Of a DNA stretch of 44,311 nucleotides, positions 38,307 to 44,311 are shown piece after piece. The first letter of the stretch is position 1. Each line of letters begins with the position of its first letter. The translations under genes and the position numbers were made by a program. The notes beneath the pieces were generated by a model. It made no database searches. It was not told the DNA's origin and was given only the letters and a program-made list of their open reading frames with translations. Source of the stretch: Sphingomonas bacterium (GTDB lineage Bacteria > Pseudomonadota > Alphaproteobacteria > Sphingomonadales > Sphingomonadaceae). The DNA lies in the NCBI RefSeq assembly GCF_028289855.1, contig NZ_JAQGKZ010000072.1, positions 1 through 44,311 of the forward strand, written 5' to 3'.

Positions 38307-40145
38307 ATGAGCCTCCGCAACGTGGCGATCATCGCCCACGTCGATCACGGCAAGACAACGCTTGTCGACCAGCTTTTCCGCCAATCGGGCACCTTCCGCG
38401 ACAATCAGCGCGTCGAGGAAAGGGCCATGGATTCCAATGACTTGGAAAAGGAACGTGGCATCACGATCCTCGCCAAGTGCACGTCGGTCGAGTGGGACGA
38501 CCATCAGGGGCACAAGACCCGGATCAACATCGTCGACACGCCCGGCCACGCCGATTTCGGCGGCGAGGTGGAGCGCATCCTGTCGATGGTCGACGGCGTG
38601 ATCCTGCTGGTCGATGCGTCCGAGGGCGCGATGCCGCAGACCAAGTTCGTCACCGGCAAGGCGCTCGCTTTGGGGCTGCGCCCCATCGTCGTCGTCAACA
38701 AGATCGACCGCCCCGACGAGCGCATCCAGGAAGTGCTGGACGAAGTATTCGACCTGTTCGTCAGCCTCGACGCGAGCGACGAGCAGCTCGATTTCCCGGT
38801 GCTCTACGCCTCGGGCCGCAACGGCTACGCCAACGAAAACCCCGATCTGCGCGAAGGCACGCTGGCGCCTTTGTTCGAAAAGATCGTCGAGCACGTGCCG
38901 CCCCCCTCGGCCGATCCCGACGGGCCGTTCAAGTTCCTCGTCACCTTGCTCGACCGTGACAATTTCCTCGGCCGCATCCTGACCGGGCTCATTTTCTCCG
39001 GCAGCGTCAAGACCAACATGCCCATCCACAGCCTCGACAATGACGGCAAGGTCGTCGAGACCGGCCGCGCGTCGAAGATCATGACCTTCCGCGGGCTCGA
39101 GCGCGTGCCCGTCGACGAGGCCAATGCCGGCGACATCATCTCGATCGCGGGGCTGACGCACACCACGGTGTCGAACACGATCTGCGACCCCGCCGTGACC
39201 GAGCCGCTCCACGCGCAGCCGATCGATCCGCCCACTCTGAGCATGCGCTTCTCCGTCAACGACAGCCCGATGGCGGGACGCGAGGGCACCAAGGTCACCA
39301 GCCGCATGATCCGCGACCGCCTGTTCCGCGAAGCCGAGAGCAACGTCGCGATCAAGGTGACCGAGGCCGCCGACCGCGACAGCTACGAAGTCGCCGGCCG
39401 CGGCGAGCTCCAGCTCGGCGTGCTGATCGAAACGATGCGCCGCGAAGGCTTCGAGCTCGGCATCAGCCGCCCGCGCGTGCTGTTCCGCGAGGACGAGGAC
39501 GGCAAGCAGACCGAGCCGTACGAGACCGTCATCATCGACGTCGACGAAGAATATTCGGGCACCGTCGTCGAGAAGATGGCGATCCGCAAGGCCGAGCTGA
39601 CCGACCTGCGCCCGTCGGGCGGCGGCAAGAGCCGCATCACCTTCAGCGCGCCGAGCCGCGGGATGATCGGCTATCACGGCGAATTCCTGTCCGACACGCG
39701 CGGCACCGGGATCATGAACCGGCTGTTCGAGAAATACGGGCCGCACAAGGGCAAGATCGAAGGCCGCAAGAACGGCGTGCTGATCTCCACCGGATCGGGC
39801 GAAGCGACCAGCTACGCGCTCGGCCCGCTCGAGGAGCGCGGCATCCTGTTCGTGGCGCATCAGGAAGTGCTGTATGAAGGCATGATCGTCGGGGAAAATG
39901 CCAAGCCCGACGACCTCGAAGTCAATCCGATGAAGGCCAAGCAGCTGACCAACTTCCGCGCGAGCGGCGGCAAGGACGATGCGATCCGGCTGACCCCGCC
40001 CAAGCGGATGACGCTGGAACAGGCGATCGCGTATATCGACGACGACGAAATGGTCGAAGTGACGCCGAAGAGCATCCGGTTGCGTAAGCGGTTCCTGGAT
40101 CCGCATGAGCGGAAAAGAGCGAGCCGCGCCAAAGTCGCAGCGTAG
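38307..40145 (+). CDS. typA: Translational GTPase TypA/BipA
   Basis: A 612-aa ribosome-binding GTPase. The G domain has [10 protein letters not shown] at residues 10-19, ERGITI switch [15 protein letters not shown] switch II and NKIDRP. Elongation-factor-like domains follow, and the C-terminal half ends in [16 protein letters not shown]. BipA assists ribosome assembly under stress. ATG 38307 is preferred over the frame-open ATG at 38244 because the protein then starts directly at the G domain and has AGGA at 38297-38300. It appears monocistronic. Confidence 0.96.
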   Translation: MSLRNVAIIAHVDHGKTTLVDQLFRQSGTFRDNQRVEERAMDSNDLEKERGITILAKCTSVEWDDHQGHKTRINIVDTPGHADFGGEVERILSMVDGVILLVDASEGAMPQTKFVTGKALALGLRPIVVVNKIDRPDERIQEVLDEVFDLFVSLDASDEQLDFPVLYASGRNGYANENPDLREGTLAPLFEKIVEHVPPPSADPDGPFKFLVTLLDRDNFLGRILTGLIFSGSVKTNMPIHSLDNDGKVVETGRASKIMTFRGLERVPVDEANAGDIISIAGLTHTTVSNTICDPAVTEPLHAQPIDPPTLSMRFSVNDSPMAGREGTKVTSRMIRDRLFREAESNVAIKVTEAADRDSYEVAGRGELQLGVLIETMRREGFELGISRPRVLFREDEDGKQTEPYETVIIDVDEEYSGTVVEKMAIRKAELTDLRPSGGGKSRITFSAPSRGMIGYHGEFLSDTRGTGIMNRLFEKYGPHKGKIEGRKNGVLISTGSGEATSYALGPLEERGILFVAHQEVLYEGMIVGENAKPDDLEVNPMKAKQLTNFRASGGKDDAIRLTPPKRMTLEQAIAYIDDDEMVEVTPKSIRLRKRFLDPHERKRASRAKVAA

Positions 40146-40231
40146 CTGCGACGCGGCCTCGCCGCCGGCTCGCTCCGGCCGGCCTCGCTCAAGCGAGGTC
40201 CGACGACGCGGCTTTGCCGCGGCGTAGCTAC
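40142..40231. repeat. Composite palindromic element between typA and the GHKL operon
   Basis: This intergenic stretch holds several nested palindromes. CCTCGCT-CA-AGCGAGG lies at 40183-40198 and CGCGGC-TTT-GCCGCG at 40207-40221. An imperfect outer pair (GTAGCTGCGACGCGGC against GCCGCGGCGTAGCTAC, 14 of 16 complementary) spans the whole element. Segment 40200-40224 matches 24754-24778 with one difference, which makes this a dispersed repeat. It could act as a bidirectional terminator for the two convergent genes. Confidence 0.6.
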
Positions 40232-40233
40232 AA

Positions 40234-42062
40234 TTATGCAGCGACTAGTTCGTCGTCATCCGCTCCAGCCGACTTCGCGGCTCCAAGACGGGTGCTCATG
40301 CTGCGGTAGGCGGTACTGACAGCGTCCCGCCAACCATCTGCTGCCAAGCTTAGGCTCTCGGGCTCCAGAGCCTTCTTCACATCTTCTGGCGTCCACTCGC
40401 GGACAAGCTGCTTAGCTTGGGCGTACACAACAGCGTAGCCCACCCGGCCCATAACAAGCCGCTCGGCCCAATGACGCGCCAATTCGCGGACGATCTCGGG
40501 GTCCTCGTAGGTCGCGTAGCGAAGTTCGAGGTCCTCCTGTGCCGCTGCGACTGCAGAATAAGTGAGGTTGACGAACAGCGTGTTTGTCTCGCGCACATAA
40601 CGCGCTGCCTTCCCAGTGATCCTATTGTCTTCAACATCGGCGGGGTCCCGCAGGGGAATAATTTCGGGCGCCTGCTCCAAATTCTTGGAGATATCGGCAC
40701 GCTTGGCACCGCCGGGGTTGAAGATGAGGTCAGTCGGGCTAATCGGCGACTTGTCACTGTTGCCGCCTTCACCGTCGCAGTGGTCAGGCCGCGCGCCCCG
40801 CGCCCCGCCCTCGTCCACTAGGTGCAACCCGGTCTGCGCCTCACGGGGACTCTTGGTCTTGATGCGGAGTTCGTTGAGCAGGTCTTGCAATTCCTTACGC
40901 AGATCCTCGGTGGACGCTGAAGATTTGGGAGCGAGCGAATTGATGATTTCAATTAGCCATGCGGGCCTGTTGCGAAATACCGCGTCGGCGAAGTCCTCAA
41001 CAACCACCTGCCGTTGCTCGCCGCCGGTGAGCTGAACGAAACGGCGATACGGCTCGTGTCGGACCGGGAAGCTGTCGGGCAGTTCGACGTGCACCGAGAT
41101 ATGGCGCGCCCCGAATGGGATGCCGAACGCAGGCGCATCCCCAGCCCACTTACGTCCCTTGCGAACATCATACATCTCGCCGCGGAAGATGATTGCTGCC
41201 GTGCTCACGGACGAAGTTAGTGAGCCCGAGATCGACTTGTTGTGCCCCGTCTCCTGATAGTTCGGATCGTATAGGTAGTGGATCCGAACGCCCTCGCCAG
41301 CTTCCACTGTTTCGACCCGACCAAAGGAGTCCGAACGTTCCGGAATGGTCTTGAACTGGCGACGACCATCGCGCGGGTGAGTGCCTTCGTGGAAGTAGAC
41401 TTCGACACCAGGCGGGAGGTTGTAAAACCGGTGGTACAGGCCCGTGGTAATCCACTGGCGGTCTTGCTTTGGGTCGCCATCGTAAGGGTCTGCAACCGTG
41501 TCTTGATCGACCCCGTTCCCGAACAGGACCACTTCGGTCCAATCCTCGTCCAGCCGGTACTCGCCTTCCCCGCGCACCTGCTCCGTTACATCGACCACCT
41601 CCTCGAACGCATCGTCCTCCACCGGGACCCACAGTTTTCCGTAAACGCCATCGCGCTTTCCCAAGATGACTTGGCTAACAACACCATCGCGACAGAGCGA
41701 TATCGCATCCCCACGGTGTTTGAGGGGAGCGAGGCGACCTTCGCCCCCATACCGAAGTTGCCTTCTAGGGCCATGTCCTTACCGAGCGACGCGGCGAGGT
41801 CGCAGATGTGATCTAGCTGAATGCTGCTCAGTCCGGGACCGGTATTCCAGATCGCTAGCTTGCGAGCATTGCCGCATTCCTCAACGCCTTTCCCCTTAAT
41901 GTCTACGATGCGCCTGCCTTCAGGTGCCTTGGCCGCGGCCTCGACCGCGTTCATGACCAGTTCCCGCAGCATCATGGTCTTGGGACACTGTTCGATCTGC
42001 CGGGATACCGTGAAGGCGACATCGCCGATGGTCAGAGGGGTGATCTTGTTGATGTGGCTCAC
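40234..42062 (-). pseudogene. GHKL-fold ATPase (609 aa), interrupted by a single-base frameshift
   Basis: Two minus-strand frames together encode one protein. The N-terminal part (GTG start 42062) has GHKL ATPase boxes: RELVMNAVEAA (E34, N38), IWNTGPGLS (N73, G75, G77) and EGNFGMGAKVAS (residues 100-111). The reading continues in the neighbouring frame from C124 (RYRS|CRDGVVSQVILGKRDGVYG), so one base is missing near 41694. The total length 1829 nt is one short of 610 codons, in agreement. The downstream frame, intact to the stop at 40234, holds about 480 residues of unrecognised sequence. The gene is lower in GC than its neighbours. It resembles Hsp90/MutL/MORC-type ATPases; the cellular role is unknown. 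Confidence 0.72.
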
Positions 42063-42074
42063 CGCTTGATTCCC

Positions 42075-42305
42075 TTACAACTTGAAGTCGCCGCCACTGC
42101 GGCCGGTCGATTTTCCGAAACGTGCCTCCACGTCGCCAACAGCGTCCCGCAGAGCTTTCACGATCTTCCGAACTTCGGCGTCCTCGTAAACGTAGGTCTG
42201 CCGGTTAGAGAGGTTACCAATTAGGCGAACGGCTTCCAACGCCTTGTTCGTCCTCTTCTCGGCCAACTCCCGGAATTTTTGATGCTTTCGTTCTTCGATG
42301 CCCAT
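42075..42305 (-). CDS. Small conserved-looking protein of the GHKL operon (76 aa)
   Basis: A 76-residue, charged, probably helical protein beginning MGIEERKHQKFRELAEKRT. The middle part ALEAVRLIGNLSNRQTYVY and EVRKIVKALRDAV look like a compact conserved core. Its ATG 42305 has GGAG 10 nt upstream. Its TAA forms part of TAAGGGA, which supplies the Shine-Dalgarno for the GHKL GTG 12 nt further on, so the two are translationally linked. I do not recognise a named family. It could be a partner, regulator or antitoxin-like factor of the ATPase; that is inference. Confidence 0.75.
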   Translation of the reverse strand: MGIEERKHQKFRELAEKRTNKALEAVRLIGNLSNRQTYVYEDAEVRKIVKALRDAVGDVEARFGKSTGRSGGDFKL

Positions 42306-42645
42306 CCGCGACTCGCTCCAAATATATCGTCTGCACGAGATTTAGATGGCTGCACGGATAGCCATAGTCAATATATATGGAGGATATATTCAACATATTT
42401 TGTGAATATGCGCAATAAATGCTAGCTCACAGCTGGCTGTAACGCTGGTACACATCGGAATGATGAGGCAGAACAGGTCCTTTGTTGAATCCGCGCGCTA
42501 ACTTTGTGTGAGGCGCATCGCGCGAGCCTGAACATTTTGGCTCAAGAACAAACCCGCAACAAAACCCTTTCCTACACGCCTCCCCTTCCCGCATAAGCTG
42601 GCCGATTGCGCCGCGCTCGCCCGCGGCCCGGACAAGGAGGCCAAC
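42306..42645. promoter_or_regulatory. AT-rich divergent control region with overlapping inverted repeats
   Basis: No gene is visible in this 340-nt gap. Positions 42361-42420 contain only 17 G or C of 60. On the minus strand TTGACT (42366-42371) and TCTAAA (42341-42346) may be a promoter for the 76-aa gene, though the 19-nt spacer is long. Two perfect 7-bp inverted repeats overlap it or lie upstream: AATATAT-N7-ATATATT at 42370-42390 and ATATTCA-N10-TGAATAT at 42386-42409. They are candidate operators. The right part (from about 42570) is ordinary GC-rich leader of the next gene, with AAGGAGG before its ATG. Confidence 0.45.
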
Positions 42646-43539
42646 ATGCAGAACCGCACCCCCGTCGCGCGCGCGGAGCGCCCGGCGCTGCCCGATTTCA
42701 CCCCCGTCCCGCGCCAGGGCAACCGGCATGACGGCTGGACGCCCGCGCGGCAGCGCGCGTTTATCGAGGCGCTGGCCGATACCGGCTGCGTCACGCGCGC
42801 CGCCGCCATGGTCAACATGGCGCAGGCCAATTGCTACACGCTGCGGCGCGCGCCCGGCGCCGAGGAATTCCGCCGCGCGTGGGAGGCGGCGCTCGATTTC
42901 GGGCTGGGGCGGTTGAAGGACATCGTGTTCGAGCGCGCGATCGAGGGCGAGCTGATCCCCGTATTCGCGGCGGGCAAATTAATGGGCTTTCGCCGCAAGC
43001 GCAACGACGCGCTCCTCATGTTCTGCCTGCGCCATTACGGCCAGGATGCAAACGGCAAGCGCACGACGATCAACTATTTCAGCACGCGCGCGAGCGCCGG
43101 GTCTGGTGACGCGGGGGCGGGCGCGGAGGCCTCCACCACGACGGTGCGCACGGTCATCAACGGCGACGGCAATGGCGCGGGCGGCGCGGACTCGGCGGCG
43201 GCGGCGATCGAGGGCTTTGCCGGGGTGACGCTCGATGCCGAGGCGCAGGCCGCGATCGGCGCGGCGCTGGCCGCGTGCGCCGAACGGCAACGCGCGATCG
43301 ACGATGCGTATGAGCGTGGCGGCAACACGGCGGCCGATGCGCTGGAGGACGACCCCGAGACAAATTATATCCGGCTGCCGGAGAACGGCGACCCGTATCG
43401 CGGCGAGTTGCTCATCACCGACGCGCCCGACGATGAGGACGACTTCATCGAGGACGAGCCGCATTGGTCGGAGATCGGGGAGGAGGAGGTGGCGGGGCCG
43501 CTGAAATTGGATGGGGGAACGGCCCCGCCGGACGATTAA
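42646..43539 (+). CDS. Putative helix-turn-helix DNA-binding protein
   Basis: A 297-aa protein. Residues about 25-75 look like a terminase-small-subunit or Hin-type HTH: DGWTPARQRAFIEALADTG then CVTRAAAMVNMAQANCYTLR. A helical middle (DFGLGRLKDIVFERAIEGEL, YGQ) follows, and the second half is a long acidic, Ala/Gly/Asp-rich low-complexity tail ending in EDEPHWSEIGEEEVAGP. An AAGGAGG Shine-Dalgarno lies before ATG 42646. GC content is high again, like the core genome. Similar proteins occur in sphingomonads, from memory; the function is unknown. Its stop shares TTAA with the convergent gene. Confidence 0.68.
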   Translation: MQNRTPVARAERPALPDFTPVPRQGNRHDGWTPARQRAFIEALADTGCVTRAAAMVNMAQANCYTLRRAPGAEEFRRAWEAALDFGLGRLKDIVFERAIEGELIPVFAAGKLMGFRRKRNDALLMFCLRHYGQDANGKRTTINYFSTRASAGSGDAGAGAEASTTTVRTVINGDGNGAGGADSAAAAIEGFAGVTLDAEAQAAIGAALAACAERQRAIDDAYERGGNTAADALEDDPETNYIRLPENGDPYRGELLITDAPDDEDDFIEDEPHWSEIGEEEVAGPLKLDGGTAPPDD

Positions 43540-44282
43540 CGCGCCGGCCGCGGCGATCCTTCGCGGCGTGGCATGCCGCCATTGCCGAGCCGTTGCGCGC
43601 GGCGCTCGATCCGCCAGGCGCGCCATTGCTGCTGGCGCTCGGCGCGTTGATCGGGCGTCAGGCCGGCCAGCATGGCCTCCCGGCGCGCGCGGCGCTCGGC
43701 GCGCTGATCGGGGGTGAGCGGCAAGCGCGGGCCGTATTGCGGCGCGCTCGGCGGCAGCGTGACGGTCGCCGGGTCACGGCCGTCGGCGGCGGCGGCCGAT
43801 TTCGCCTCCAGCCGCGCCTCGTACCGCGCCGCCATCTTCGGGTGCTGCGCGAGAAACTCGGCCCTGACCTTCGCCACCGCGAGCTTGCGTTCGGCCGGGG
43901 GCAGCGCCTTGATCCGCCGCCATTCGGCGATTGCCGCCGCGCGCTGTTCGGGGGGTAGCGCGCGCAGCTTCGCCGCGATCGCGCGCTGGATCAGCGGGCG
44001 CTTCACCGGCAGCCCCGCGGCGATCCGCGCGGCGCGACGCTCGCGCCATTGCTCCTGCGGGGTCGGCGGGATCGGGGTCGGATTGGCGAGCGGCATGGCG
44101 GCCAGCGCGGCGGGCTTCGCAGCCTCGAAGCGCGGTTTTTCGGCGCGGACGACGTGATGCGGCTTGGGCGCGGGTGCTTCGGCAACGCGGGTGATGCCGG
44201 GAATGCGGATCGGCAGCCGGTCGAGCAAGCCGGTCGCCGCCGCGGTCGCGCTGGCGATGACGAGCGCGCCCGCCCCCAGCAC
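43536..44282 (-). CDS. Basic Ala/Arg-rich DUF3106-like protein (possibly 5'-truncated by contig end)
   Basis: A 248-aa protein with an N-terminal hydrophobic segment (VLGAGALVIASATAAATGLL), a proline-rich linker and two helical repeats of the type LPPEQRAAAIAEWRRIKALP and LTPDQRAERRARREAMLAGL. The repeats resemble DUF3106 or heavy-metal-resistance-like periplasmic helices. The GTG at 44282 is the first start in the window, but the frame stays open to the contig end, so the real start may be upstream. Function unknown; periplasmic or membrane-anchored is likely. Confidence 0.62.
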   Translation of the reverse strand: MLGAGALVIASATAAATGLLDRLPIRIPGITRVAEAPAPKPHHVVRAEKPRFEAAKPAALAAMPLANPTPIPPTPQEQWRERRAARIAAGLPVKRPLIQRAIAAKLRALPPEQRAAAIAEWRRIKALPPAERKLAVAKVRAEFLAQHPKMAARYEARLEAKSAAAADGRDPATVTLPPSAPQYGPRLPLTPDQRAERRARREAMLAGLTPDQRAERQQQWRAWRIERRAQRLGNGGMPRREGSPRPAR

Positions 44283-44311
44283 CCCGCGCCCCCGCCCCCG
44301 CCCCCCCCCCC
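44283..44311. other. Low-complexity C-rich contig end
   Basis: The last 29 bases are nearly all C with a few G, ending in an uninterrupted C run. This looks like an assembly terminus in a GC-rich tract or sequencing artefact rather than biology. Confidence 0.6.

Noticed and set aside
38301..40106. Minus-strand open frame opposite typA
   Set aside because: Shadow of a highly conserved GTPase gene.
42214..42396. 60-codon minus-strand frame overlapping the 76-aa gene
   Set aside because: Out of frame with the better supported 76-aa gene, which has a Shine-Dalgarno and linkage to the ATPase; mostly covers the AT-rich control region.
42525..42570. Possible SOS (LexA) box of GAAC repeats
   Set aside because: The two GAAC elements are 12 nt apart instead of the 7 required, and the correctly spaced second half is CAAC.

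Overview
The window is about 44.3 kb of high-GC, densely packed alphaproteobacterial DNA. Gene content and protein style point to a sphingomonad (Sphingomonas or a close relative). Supporting signs are the plant-type glutamate-cysteine ligase, PuuD-type urate oxidation, the GTG/TTG starts and the 4-nt stop/start overlaps. No rRNA gene or taxonomic marker is present, so this is inference. The right end is a run of C and G that looks like a real contig end; the left end cuts through dapD.

Region 1 (1-7.6 kb) is housekeeping. It holds partial dapD with a HAD nucleotidase, a luciferase-like oxidoreductase, a lipid kinase downstream of a PepSY / response regulator / histidine kinase operon, and an ABC-F ATPase. 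Region 2 (7.6-24.4 kb) is a catabolic block. Fourteen minus-strand genes run from puuE at 22599 down to a CoA ligase at 7595 with almost no spacing. The upstream part (puuE, uraD, alc, uraH, xdhA, xdhB, xdhC, guaD) with the divergent puuD and allA forms a complete route from guanine through xanthine, urate, 5-hydroxyisourate, OHCU, allantoin, allantoate and ureidoglycolate to glyoxylate and urea. The downstream part (monooxygenase/reductase fusion, SDR, MarR, enoyl-CoA hydratase, RidA, aryl-CoA ligase) matches the aerobic 2-aminobenzoyl-CoA (anthranilate) pathway.

Region 3 (24.4-40.1 kb) starts with tRNA-Gly(CCC) and a hairpin-rich gap. A sterol-desaturase-like protein, a large Icmt-like membrane methyltransferase, gshA, rsmE, a DUF2147 protein, ubiA, pmbA, a cysQ-like phosphatase and a MAPEG protein follow. 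The region ends with an XpaC/TelA pair, a TPR plus cytochrome c pair, an FMN reductase and typA. Two very short membrane proteins (44 and 48 aa) are also annotated.

Region 4 (40.1-44.3 kb) is the most unusual. Between typA and a putative DNA-binding gene lies a lower-GC insert (32/60 G+C in one hand-counted coding stretch and 17/60 in its upstream region). It encodes a 76-aa protein and a 609-aa GHKL-fold ATPase interrupted by a single-base frameshift. The insert is flanked by a palindromic repeat element and preceded by overlapping AT-rich inverted repeats. This two-gene unit is the best candidate here for an undescribed system, possibly defence-related. Function cannot be assigned from sequence alone.
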